NCBI RefSeq assembly: GCF_000952155.1
Contig: NZ_JYON01000016.1
Coordinates: 52,214 to 116,213, forward strand
Source: Aliterella atlantica CENA595
Lineage (GTDB): Bacteria; Cyanobacteriota; Cyanobacteriia; Cyanobacteriales; Chroococcidiopsidaceae
Direction: 5' to 3'
Length of the DNA stretch: 64,000 nt
Position numbers and translations under genes: made by a program. A model generated the notes under the pieces. The model was not told the DNA's origin. It saw only the letters and a program-made list of their open reading frames with translations, and ran no database searches. Shown piece by piece: positions 8,488 through 15,898 of this stretch. How positions within the stretch are numbered: position 1 is the first letter of the stretch; every line of letters begins with the position of its first letter.

Positions 8488-9009
8488 CTAAAATAGGTTA
8501 GATAGATCGTTAAATGTGGGCGCACGTTCTTGAGCAATCGGTTCTAGCATTACAGTCGGTTGCGGTAGGGAGCCGATTTCTGGGCTACCATCCCAAGGTA
8601 TGAACTGAAAAAACTCTTGCACTGGTAATGTCAATGTCGTTGTGTTGATTTGCTCTACTTGGGGTGGCAAGTAGCAGTTGTTTAGGGGCAAGAGTTGCCA
8701 ATTGCACAAATTGAAAAATTCTTCTACGCTCAAGCAAGACGGCGATACTTGTTGCAAACTAGCACTTGAGGTTTGGTCTAAGTGCTGCAAGTTGGGCAAT
8801 GCTTGCGGCAATAGTTGCCAATTGCACAACGCGAAAAATTCTTTGACTGTTAGGCAAGATGAGGCAACAGGTTTAACTTGCGGCAATACTGTAGTTTTTG
8901 GTGGAGCTAACTGTTGCAAGCTAGGCTTGGCTTGCGGTAATAATTGCCAATTGCACAGCTTAAAAAATTCCGCTACCTTAAGGCAGGATAAGGAAGCCAA
9001 ATTGCTCAT
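8488..9009 (-). CDS. EFFxLCNWQ-repeat protein (slr0145-like position)
   Basis: A 173-residue protein built of repeats of about 40 residues. Three clear copies carry SCLxVxEFFxLCNWQLLP, starting at about residues 8, 50 and 92, and a degenerate fourth reads LPVQEFFQFIPWDG near 132. Linkers are Pro/Gln/Leu-rich. The invariant Cys-Asn-Trp-Gln core and EFF suggest a short peptide module that docks onto a repeated partner surface. No enzyme domain is visible. Its ATG overlaps the stop of the upstream V4R gene by 4 bp (translational coupling). Position matches slr0145. Function is not known. Confidence 0.85.
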   Translation of the reverse strand: MSNLASLSCLKVAEFFKLCNWQLLPQAKPSLQQLAPPKTTVLPQVKPVASSCLTVKEFFALCNWQLLPQALPNLQHLDQTSSASLQQVSPSCLSVEEFFNLCNWQLLPLNNCYLPPQVEQINTTTLTLPVQEFFQFIPWDGSPEIGSLPQPTVMLEPIAQERAPTFNDLSNLF

Positions 9010-9728
9010 CGCAATAGTTCCCCATGACGCAGACGCTTTTCGATATCTTTGGCTGTTGCGCCTTCGTTGTGCCAGAAGTTAGCAGCGTCGATGCGGTCTT
9101 TACTACCTAACAGGAATTTACAGTAAGTCTCTCCCATTGAGTAGCACTGAATTTCAATGCAGCTTAGAGATTTTCTTACTAAGTCAGTAAAGAAGCCTGC
9201 AAATAAACCCGCATAAATATGACAGACTGGTTTGCCCACATCGCCTAGAGTCCGCGCTACTGCTGAATCAAAGATGTTGACAAACATAAAGCCATTTTTA
9301 TATTCGCTCATGTCTACTTCCCAGTTACCCCAGCCTTGTGCTGTGAAGGGCCACCACCAAGCTTCTAGCATGAATAATGAGTTAACTTCGCGGATGCTTT
9401 TGCCATACTCTTTTTCAAACCACTGCTGGAAGAATTTAGCGTCTCTCATTCCCCATTGGTAGCCGATGTTATACATAACTACGCTGGAGGCGGAACCAAC
9501 TTCCTCTTCTAAGCCTTCGATTAAACCAATAATGAAGTCTTCGCTGGCAAATAGGTTGCGGCTTTCATTCCAATCGGTAACTACTCCTTGCTCGGAGTGA
9601 AAATGGAAGAAATCTGTAAAACCGTAGTGAGCGTTCTTTTGCGGAAATTGTTGTTTTGCCCAGTGCTTGTTTGTTAAATCTAGCTCCTTTTTAGGAATAA
9701 TAAATTTATGCGTTGAAGTGGCGACCAT
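9006..9728 (-). CDS. V4R domain protein, first gene of Pap operon (slr0144-like)
   Basis: A 240-residue protein with a C-terminal V4R domain (about residues 160-225, including CIEIQCYSMGETYCKFLLG) and an N-terminal domain with YNIGYQWGMRDAKFF and a Trp-rich AWWWPFTAQGWGNWEVD stretch. This is the slr0144 relative that heads the photosystem II assembly proficiency operon in Synechocystis, which is induced by stress including high light. The ATG at 9728 is the only plausible start. The stop overlaps the next start by 4 bp. A terminator-like hairpin lies ~160 bp upstream on the same strand and could regulate the operon. Confidence 0.92.
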   Translation of the reverse strand: MVATSTHKFIIPKKELDLTNKHWAKQQFPQKNAHYGFTDFFHFHSEQGVVTDWNESRNLFASEDFIIGLIEGLEEEVGSASSVVMYNIGYQWGMRDAKFFQQWFEKEYGKSIREVNSLFMLEAWWWPFTAQGWGNWEVDMSEYKNGFMFVNIFDSAVARTLGDVGKPVCHIYAGLFAGFFTDLVRKSLSCIEIQCYSMGETYCKFLLGSKDRIDAANFWHNEGATAKDIEKRLRHGELLR

Positions 9729-9886
9729 GTATGTAACTACTCCTATTTGTAAATGAGTAACTTGTATTTCTGGCTTTTTAGCCTAATATGCGCTCGACTG
9801 AAATATAAAACTTGAGATTGGCTATGTTAATTTTTTAAAATTAATTCCAAGTTTATTCATCTAGGAATCTACCGATCTTTTCCAGC

Positions 9887-9923
9887 AAAAAAAGCCTGTA
9901 TCCGTAATTCTACGGCTGACAGG
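9887..9923 (-). terminator. Intrinsic terminator-like hairpin upstream of the Pap operon
   Basis: Read on the minus strand the element is CCTGT-CAG-CCGTA-GAAT-TACGG-AT-ACAGG, followed after one C by seven T. It has two 5-bp perfect helices separated by a small internal loop, a 4-nt apical loop and a U-tract. It sits about 160 bp before the first operon gene. It may end transcripts from the integrase side or act as a leader attenuator. Confidence 0.65.
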
Positions 9924-10142
9924 ATAGTTGTCTGGCTCAAAAGGCTGCTTTTATTTAAGGGATCGCGTTACATTATGGATGCGATCGCATTTAATACAGG
10001 TATGACTTGAAAGCTACTTTTCCGCTTCAAGTTATTAATTAAAGATTTAAATATGAAGAGACGATCGCGATCGGTATTTATACAGTTGAGTTAAGTGTAA
10101 ATCTACTTAACTGATGATGGCGAGCGCTTTGAAACTTTCTAA
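9924..10142. other. Intergenic stretch upstream of Pap operon leader
   Basis: About 220 bp with no open frame that looks coding. It holds several HIP1-like cores and AT-rich tracts and could contain the Pap operon promoter. I see no promoter match strong enough to place one. Confidence 0.4.
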
Positions 10143-10397
10143 AGTTCTGGTACAGCAACAATCAATAAGGCGCTTGCCGACCGCAATAAACCCTGGGGTT
10201 TCGCTAGTGCCACTGAGAATTTAATTGAAAGCATGCCTAATGAGTTTTTGAGAAACTTTACTGAGGAGTTGCTAGAAGAATTTAGCGATAGTTGCGTCGA
10301 GGCAGGGTATGTTGTCACGTCTTCTATGGATAGCTATTTAGCAATGCAGAAGCTAGGCAACGATGGATTTTTTGTAAGCATAAGACGATCGAGATAA
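10143..10397 (+). pseudogene. Remnant reading frame in integrated-element debris
   Basis: An 84-codon stretch is open right after a TAA and has no start codon at its beginning; the first ATG is at 10233 and would give 54 residues. The translation has protein-like composition (KALADRNKPWGFASATENL; EFLRNFTEELLEEFSDS) but I do not recognise it. Its place between the integrase and the Pap operon suggests it is the 3' part of a decayed gene from the integrated element. A short real gene starting at 10233 is the alternative. Confidence 0.35.
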
Positions 10398-10437
10398 CTT
10401 TAAATAGAGATGCCGAAACTCCTGCAACTACTTAACA

Positions 10438-10554
10438 ATGCTTTCCTTAACTAAGACTGATGTAGCTCAACTGTTAGAACTTGCCGACTGGTTAGAGATG
10501 CAATCTTGCAATTGTGCTAGTTCTGGTGATATCGCATCGCCCTTCCACACTTGA
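10438..10554 (+). other. Short open frame (38 codons), uncertain
   Basis: An ATG-initiated 38-residue frame begins MLSLTKTDVAQLLELADWLEM, whose TKTDVAQLLELA part resembles the start of a helix-turn-helix or excisionase-like helix. There is no ribosome site. Given its place beside the integrase gene it could be the broken remains of an excisionase or regulator; this is a guess from one helix. Confidence 0.25.
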
Positions 10555-10686
10555 GGCATTGGGTAACGTCAAGTTGGACTAGCAAGGAAACCTTGCCAAG
10601 ATCGTCTATTACCGCAATGGCTACGGATGGCAATTATTTAGAGGTTACAGAAAGGGGAGTTTTTTTATAGCGGTTAAGGGATGGTT

Positions 10687-11835
10687 TTACAATTCAGGCA
10701 CAGCAACTTTCCTAATCTTTCCTGCGTAACACTTCATAATTACTTCAGGAGAGTTACCAACCCACCTAGCAATTTGTGGAATACTTACATCAGCTTCATA
10801 TGCCATAGTAACGAATGTATGGCGGGTTTGATAAGGTTTACGATACTCAATGCCAAGTGAGTTCATAATTGCTTTCCAAGCACGATTTCTAAAGTTGTGA
10901 GTGTCAATCCATTTACCTTCAGGACTAGGAAATACTAAATCGTTAGGATTGATATTAGGGCGATCGCTTTTAATTTCATCAATTAAATTTAGCAGTTGAG
11001 CATTAACAGGGAATAAGCGCTTATTTTGAGTTTTAAGTCCTTCTTTAAGCACCAATCCATTAACGCTATCAACTACCGCTTGCTCAAAACTAATAGACTT
11101 GCTGCTAATATGTTTCCACTGCAACGCTATTACTTCTGAAGGTCTTGCGCCTGTAAAGAATAAAAATTGCACGTAAGGAGCGTAATGCTTGTAGTAACGA
11201 TTAGCTTTAAATGCTGCAATAATTGCATCTCTCTCTTCTTTATTGAAGGGATTAATATCGTTATCCTCAGTGCTAATTTTTTTGATTTTAATCTCCTTAG
11301 TCAATTCATCAAATGGATTTGCAGTGATAAGCTTATTTTTGATAGCCCAATTACAGCAAGCGGATAGTTGGATTAATAACCTTTTAGCGCTATCGGCTGG
11401 TATATTTTCTACAATCCAAGCATAAATTTTTTGAGCATCTGCTAAAAGCTTATGAGGACATTTTTCTAAATATCTAGTTTGAGCTAAATATCCGTGTTTC
11501 CAAGTTCCAGGAGCGCAATTAGGCTTTTTAAAGTTACAATATTCCTGCCATAACCTGTTGAGATTGTCTTGCTTAGGTGCGATCGCTTCTACAATTGCTA
11601 AATGAGTTTGTGGTTTGTATTTAGCTAATGTAAAATCGAAGTTATCACTTAGAATGTCTAGTTCTATCTGGCTTATTTTCTGTTCGGCAAGCTTACGATT
11701 AAGCTTAGTATCATCAATTCCTAAGCTTAAGTAAGTTTGCTTGCCATTAAAAAGCGATCGAGGCAAGCGCAAGCGCAAGCGACCGCGAAACACCTCTAAT
11801 CCAACACTACCCTTAGATTTTTTAACTGATTGCAT
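10687..11835 (-). CDS. Tyrosine recombinase / phage-type integrase
   Basis: A 382-residue integrase with an N-terminal arm-binding region (residues 1-85), a SAM-like core-binding domain (~90-180) and a catalytic domain. Catalytic residues by motif: R231 in TGARPSE, K268 in KTQNK, R338 in YQTRHTF (the usual box II His is Tyr), W358 in ARWVGNS, and nucleophile Y370 in KCYAGK. The gene points away from tRNA-Thr, whose 3' end is ~158 bp from the integrase start, the usual layout for an element inserted at a tRNA 3' end. It appears intact, although the rest of the element seems reduced to ~0.5 kb of remnants. Confidence 0.92.
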   Translation of the reverse strand: MQSVKKSKGSVGLEVFRGRLRLRLPRSLFNGKQTYLSLGIDDTKLNRKLAEQKISQIELDILSDNFDFTLAKYKPQTHLAIVEAIAPKQDNLNRLWQEYCNFKKPNCAPGTWKHGYLAQTRYLEKCPHKLLADAQKIYAWIVENIPADSAKRLLIQLSACCNWAIKNKLITANPFDELTKEIKIKKISTEDNDINPFNKEERDAIIAAFKANRYYKHYAPYVQFLFFTGARPSEVIALQWKHISSKSISFEQAVVDSVNGLVLKEGLKTQNKRLFPVNAQLLNLIDEIKSDRPNINPNDLVFPSPEGKWIDTHNFRNRAWKAIMNSLGIEYRKPYQTRHTFVTMAYEADVSIPQIARWVGNSPEVIMKCYAGKIRKVAVPEL

Positions 11836-11992
11836 TTTTGACTATTTACTCAACAGTTCTACTGTATCATGACTTTGATGATAGTCAAACGATAGTCAAA
11901 ATGACAAAATTCAGTCAGGATAAGAGAGTTATTTTAAACTTAAAGTTTGATAACTTGTACCAAAAATGCTTGATATCGAGGGGATTTTATAA

Positions 11993-12064
11993 AGCCGATG
12001 GCGGGATTTGAACCCGCGACCTATTGATTACGAATCAATTGCTCTACCACTGAGCCACATCGGC
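11993..12064 (-). tRNA. trnT-CGU: tRNA-Thr (anticodon CGU)
   Basis: A complete 72-nt cloverleaf on the minus strand: acceptor GCCGATG/CATCGGC, D-stem GCTC/GAGC with an AGTGGTA loop, anticodon stem ATTGA/TCAAT around TTCGTAA (anticodon CGU, reading ACG), 5-nt variable loop, T-stem GCGGG/CCCGC with TTCAAAT. Discriminator is U; CCA is not encoded. Its 3' end faces the integrase gene. Confidence 0.97.
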
Positions 12065-12094
12065 ATGACAATCTATTAATATAACAGGAAAACT

Positions 12095-12376
12095 ATGGTA
12101 AAGCAAAATCCACAAAATTCTGGCGATCGCCGTTTTACTCCCGAACAGTACGCTCGCTTGAAAGCAGAAGCTCAAGCACCTTACCGAGGCTTGAGAAAGT
12201 TTGTCTATATAGCTTTCGGTGCTTCTGGATTTATTGGCGCAATGGTTTTTTTAGCCCAAATAGCCGCAGGCAACAACGACAACAATCAATTTGTCAACCT
12301 TGCCCTGCAAGTAGGTATTATTACTTTAATGGTGTTTTTATTTCGTTGGGATAAAGGAGCAGATAAACGTTCATAA
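12095..12376 (+). CDS. DUF3493 domain-containing protein
   Basis: A 93-residue protein with an N-terminal polar segment (RFTPEQYARLKAEAQAPYRGLRKF) and two predicted membrane helices (about 39-59 and 68-85) ending in RWDKGADK. The R/K-rich APYRGLRKFVY motif and two-helix layout are those of DUF3493, a cyanobacterial/plastid family related to the plant LPA3 factor for photosystem II accumulation. The functional link is inference. It starts 30 bp from the tRNA on the opposite strand. ATG at 12095 is preceded by AGGAAAAC, a reasonable ribosome site. Confidence 0.88.
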   Translation: MVKQNPQNSGDRRFTPEQYARLKAEAQAPYRGLRKFVYIAFGASGFIGAMVFLAQIAAGNNDNNQFVNLALQVGIITLMVFLFRWDKGADKRS

Positions 12377-12499
12377 AGATGATAGCGATCGCATTTGTTT
12401 AACAAGCTTAAGCAAACTTCAACTAGAGATCGAAAAGATAAAGAAATTATTAGGAAAATTACATAAGTCCAGTATTGCTGACAAACTAAAGATGGTTGA

Positions 12500-12592
12500 A
12501 ACGGGGTCAGCTAATTTAAAGACCCTGACTATAAAAAGCAACTGTTTCAAAGGGGTCAAATATATATAGACCCTGAATATAATAAAAACAAA
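12500..12592. repeat. Tandem pair of GGGGTC...GACCCT hairpin units
   Basis: Two ~50-bp units, each with a GGGGTC/GACCCT inverted repeat around an AT-rich 11-12 nt spacer, then TGA(C/A)TATAA and an A-rich tail. The flanking GTTGAAAC/TGTTTCAAA blocks are also similar. No gene is visible between 12377 and 12648. Confidence 0.6.
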
Positions 12593-12597
12593 CATAG

Positions 12598-12631
12598 AAT
12601 GCCAGAGCCTCTAATTAGAAGCTCTGGCATT
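12598..12631 (-). terminator. Rho-independent terminator of the SLH protein gene
   Basis: An 11-bp perfect stem (AATGCCAGAGC/GCTCTGGCATT) with an inner palindrome TCTAATTAGA, 17 bp past the stop codon of the SLH protein gene. On the minus strand it is followed by a T-rich run. On the plus strand it is followed by TTTAAATT, so it may act both ways. Confidence 0.75.
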
Positions 12632-12648
12632 TTAAATTACGGCGTTGT

Positions 12649-14649
12649 CTAAGGAACTCGGACAACAAAAGGAGAAGCGATCGGCTGAACGCGCCCAGTG
12701 TTAACTAATGCTTGATAAACAAAAGCTGCAACTTCAGCGCGAGTAGCATCTCGGTTAGGGTTTAATTGTGTAGGTAAGGGGTAATTAACTACCAATTGCC
12801 GTGTTGTCGCCGCTGCAACAGGATCGTTAGCATATTGGGGAATCTGGGCAGCATCAGCGTACACAGATAGCACGCCAGGATTGTTAGCCTTTAAGCCCAA
12901 ACCATTAGCTAGAGAAACTAGCGATTGCACTCTAGGAATTGCTTGCTGTGGTTGAAATAACCCGCCTGGATAACCAGCTACAAACCCGCCGCGATAGGCA
13001 GTTTGAATTGCTTGATAAGCCCAGAATTTTTGATTAACATCCTTAAACTGCTGCGCTGGTTTTTGCGATTGAGGATTGAAAGCTTTGCTAATAATCGTCG
13101 CAAACTGAGCGCGAGTAACTGGATCGGTCGGTCTAAAAGAGCCATCAGGAAAACCAGCAATAATATCTTGAGCAACAAGCGCTTCGATATAAGGTTGCGC
13201 CCAATAACCCTGAATATCACGGAACGTACCTTGCCTAATTGTGGGTCTTGGTACAGTAGCAGCGACAAAAGTTACATTTCCAGAGATTTTTTGCTGGTCG
13301 ATATCATTGCCAACAGCGCTAATAGTATTGGCGCGGGTAGAGTTGTAGACATCGTACCGAGTATTGTTGCGAATGAAATTGCTACCTTGATTTTCTGATG
13401 TACCGAGATCGGGTTGAGCGCTAGCTGTAGCAACAACACCATCCTGTTTGCTATTTTCAATCGTATTACTACGTAGCGTCGGACGAGCAGAGTCAGAAAT
13501 AAATAGCCCTGCTCTATTTTGGTAAATTTGGTTTCCAGTAATCGAGGGAGTAGAACTACCACCTACAGCCAAGCCAAAACCAGTATCTAAAAATAAATTG
13601 TTGCGAATTTGTCCTTGGGCGGTTCGAGCAATAGAAATGCCGTTACCACTGTTTTGAGTAAATACATTATTTTCAACTGTGGGATTAGCAGTTCCAGTAA
13701 TAAAAACACCGTCTCGGTTGTTGCTTGTGAAAGTGTTGTTTGTAACTGTAGAATTTGCTGATTCAATCCACAATCCGGTTCCGCGCGTATTCGGGTTAGC
13801 GATCGTTACGCCATTAACGGTACTACCTGTTTCAGTTCTGATAGTAACGTTTTGACGGGCAAAGGTAGGGCTGACATAAGTTCCACCGCCAACAATTACT
13901 CTAGTTTGACCTTTGGTAGCCTCATCGCCTCTGAGCGTTACACCTTGCTTAATCGTTAGGGGAAATACCTCCCCAGTGTTGGCGGTATAGACACCAGGAG
14001 CTAGCTGAATTGTTGTTCCTGCACCTGCTGTACTAAGGGCGTAGGAAATAGTTTTGTAAGGCGCTTGGGCTGAACTACCAGCACTTTGATTGTCTGCGCC
14101 ATTTACTGGATCGACGTAAAGAACTGTGCCAGTAGTAGGCGCTTGATTAGTTGTAGGAGTTGATGTAGGACTGGGCGTTGGTGTTGGGGATGAGGTTGGT
14201 GCGGGGCTGGGCGTTGGAGATGGAGATGATGTCGGTACGACAACTGGACTAGGCGTTGCTGTAGGCGTTGGAGATGCTGTCGGTGTGGGGCTAGGCGTTG
14301 GAGATGGAGATGATGTCGGTACGACAACTGGACTAGGCGTTGCTGTAGGCGTTGGAGATGCTGTCGGTGTGGGGCTAGGCGTTGGAGATGGAGATGATGT
14401 TGGTACGACAACTGGACTGGGGGTTGCTGTGGGCGTTGTTGTCGGGACTACAACCGGACTGGGTGTTGCCGTTGGCGTTGTTGTTGGTACAGTAGGCACT
14501 GTAACTTGAGCAAGTTTGGGCGTAGAAGCGATCGCACTGGCAAGCGGGACGATCCCACCAATAAGTAAGGCAGCGCTAGCTAACGCCCGTACAGATATTT
14601 TAGAAGTGCTAATTTGAGCTTGACTACGGCGAGAACCCGATTTAACCAT
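12649..14649 (-). CDS. Secreted beta-helix protein with Pro/Thr repeats and SLH domains
   Basis: A 666-residue exported protein. It has a signal sequence (~residues 20-45, [18 protein letters not shown]), then a low-complexity Pro/Ser/Thr linker of 28-residue repeats (~60-180). Next is a DUF1565/right-handed parallel beta-helix domain (~185-470; [15 protein letters not shown], then [17 protein letters not shown] coils). Three SLH modules close the C-terminus ([39 protein letters not shown]; a weaker third). SLH modules normally anchor to cell-wall glycan or bridge peptidoglycan and outer membrane. ATG at 14649 is preferred over an in-frame TTG at 14706. The C-terminal position of SLH suggests cell-wall attachment of a surface beta-helix. 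Confidence 0.88.
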   Translation of the reverse strand: MVKSGSRRSQAQISTSKISVRALASAALLIGGIVPLASAIASTPKLAQVTVPTVPTTTPTATPSPVVVPTTTPTATPSPVVVPTSSPSPTPSPTPTASPTPTATPSPVVVPTSSPSPTPSPTPTASPTPTATPSPVVVPTSSPSPTPSPAPTSSPTPTPSPTSTPTTNQAPTTGTVLYVDPVNGADNQSAGSSAQAPYKTISYALSTAGAGTTIQLAPGVYTANTGEVFPLTIKQGVTLRGDEATKGQTRVIVGGGTYVSPTFARQNVTIRTETGSTVNGVTIANPNTRGTGLWIESANSTVTNNTFTSNNRDGVFITGTANPTVENNVFTQNSGNGISIARTAQGQIRNNLFLDTGFGLAVGGSSTPSITGNQIYQNRAGLFISDSARPTLRSNTIENSKQDGVVATASAQPDLGTSENQGSNFIRNNTRYDVYNSTRANTISAVGNDIDQQKISGNVTFVAATVPRPTIRQGTFRDIQGYWAQPYIEALVAQDIIAGFPDGSFRPTDPVTRAQFATIISKAFNPQSQKPAQQFKDVNQKFWAYQAIQTAYRGGFVAGYPGGLFQPQQAIPRVQSLVSLANGLGLKANNPGVLSVYADAAQIPQYANDPVAAATTRQLVVNYPLPTQLNPNRDATRAEVAAFVYQALVNTGRVQPIASPFVVRVP
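14164..14490. repeat. 84-bp tandem coding repeats (28-residue Pro/Ser/Thr units)
   Basis: Near-identical units recur with an exact 84-bp period (equivalent points at 14231, 14315 and 14399), flanked by partial copies. Each unit encodes [17 protein letters not shown] followed by [11 protein letters not shown]. The period is a multiple of 3, so copy number can change without breaking the frame. Confidence 0.9.
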
Positions 14650-14913
14650 TTTGCTTGTTGATTTAATAAGTATCTGGTCTTGAATTAAAGTACGTTGATT
14701 CGGCAAAAAGGCAAAAGGTTTTTACTTTTCTTAAAAATAAGAAATGACAATCGAGTTTTTGCACGATTAGAGCAGACACAAGCCCAGGATAGTTTACTTT
14801 ACTGCCACGTTCTAGCTTAAGTTCCATTGCCTTTAAGTTATTGCTATAGCCAGAGGAGCAACTAATAACTCTTAGTTATCGTCTTGACTATCAGTAAGTT
14901 CAATGGATCGAAA

Positions 14914-15486
14914 ATGGGTTTATTACCACGACTATTTCGTAGTGCTTTATGCTTAACAACTACTTTAGCGATCGCTTTATCTAGCGGTAGTGCTTTAGCT
15001 GCGGAGAAAGTGGTGTTGACGTACCGTATTTTCCGGCAATCAATTTCTGTAGAGGAAATGTCTACTTTTGCTCAGAAGGGCGAACTTTCTTCATCGCTGC
15101 GGGTAAATTTAGCTTTAGCAAGACAAGATCCCAAGGTAATCCGCCGCTATTTAACAGAATCAGTAACCGTCAATCCAGTCTTACTAGATCGGGTGTTAAA
15201 TAGTCCTGTTGGTAATATTGTCCTTGATGAAATTAGTCAAGCTATTCATACGCCTTCTCGCCGAGCCGATAGACAAGCGTTGCGGGCAGCATTAGTTTTA
15301 TCTGCTGCCCAAGATTACCCAGAGGGTAGCGCTAATAGCGATCGCAATATCAGTCTAATCGAGGTAATTGAAAATTATCCGGCAGCAGAAGTTATAGTTG
15401 ACGGCGATCGCTTAGAGCGTGCTTACCGTCAACTGCGCCAATTTGAAAGAGGATTGCCCGATTTACTCCGGCGCATTTCTATTTAG
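14914..15486 (+). CDS. DUF1400 (alpha/beta hydrolase N-terminal-type) exported protein
   Basis: A 190-residue protein with a signal peptide (~residues 8-30, ALCLTTTLAIALSSGSALA) and a helical mature domain beginning AEKVVLTYRIFRQSISVEEM. That phrase is typical of DUF1400, a cyanobacterial domain often found before an alpha/beta hydrolase domain. Here no hydrolase domain follows, so this is the stand-alone form. ATG at 14914 is chosen; an in-frame TTG ten codons upstream has no support. The 3' end overlaps the convergent small gene by 4 bp. Role unknown, probably in the periplasm. Confidence 0.85.
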   Translation: MGLLPRLFRSALCLTTTLAIALSSGSALAAEKVVLTYRIFRQSISVEEMSTFAQKGELSSSLRVNLALARQDPKVIRRYLTESVTVNPVLLDRVLNSPVGNIVLDEISQAIHTPSRRADRQALRAALVLSAAQDYPEGSANSDRNISLIEVIENYPAAEVIVDGDRLERAYRQLRQFERGLPDLLRRISI

Positions 15487-15689
15487 TAAGCTAGGGTTTC
15501 CAAAGTTTCGCGCAAGTAGCGCTGGACTTGACGATCTAAGCTCAAGTTTTGCAGTTGACGATCTAAGCTAAAACTTTCATGTTGCCAGCGTTGGAAGCCC
15601 GAACTAGCGGAGATTGCCGCTCTTAGCTGCTCCCAAATGTGATTTTTGGAAGAAGATTGGCGATCGCCAGCAGTCAAGAAAACAGCCAT
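15483..15689 (-). CDS. Small conserved cyanobacterial protein
   Basis: A 68-residue soluble protein (MAVFLTAGDRQ...), rich in Arg/Gln/Leu, with a duplicated SLDRQLQNLSLDRQVQRYL helix and the ending LRETLETLAY. I recall similar short proteins across filamentous and coccoid cyanobacteria but know no function. It overlaps the DUF1400 gene end by 4 bp tail to tail. No membrane segment or signal peptide is seen. Confidence 0.75.
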   Translation of the reverse strand: MAVFLTAGDRQSSSKNHIWEQLRAAISASSGFQRWQHESFSLDRQLQNLSLDRQVQRYLRETLETLAY

Positions 15690-15848
15690 ATGTCTTCAGT
15701 CCTGATTTTTGCGTGTGTGATGAGTTAGAGAATGAGACAATAGTCTTTCTTTAGTTATTATTGTCTACTTCTGCCTGCAAATTTGTCTGTTAATAACAGT
15801 TTGACAATCTAGGAAAAAAATTAACAGCCTCTCTAGGGGGAAAAAATG

Positions 15849-15887
15849 AGCAGTAGGGCAAAAGATTACTTAAATAATCTTTTACCC
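15849..15887 (-). terminator. Terminator of the rimP-nusA-infB operon
   Basis: A 13-bp stem with one mismatch (GGGTAAAAGATTA/TAATCTTTTGCCC on the minus strand; 15856-15887), 11 bp past the infB stop, followed closely by a run of six T on the minus strand. Confidence 0.7.
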
Positions 15888-15898
15888 TTTAACCTGCT

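Noticed and set aside
10114..10135. GATGGCGAGCGCTTTGAAAC, similar to the tRNA-Thr 3' end (GATGGCGGGATTTGAACCC), as a possible attL
   Set aside because: Only about 14 of 20 positions match with a 2-bp gap; too weak to call an attachment site without an alignment search.
14164..14490. Regularly spaced repeats as a CRISPR array
   Set aside because: The 84-bp period is continuous coding sequence for Pro/Ser/Thr repeats, with no unique spacers.
14285..14509. Open plus-strand frame rich in Gly/Val/Asp opposite the SLH protein gene
   Set aside because: It is the antisense reading of the Pro/Ser/Thr repeats and has no ribosome site.
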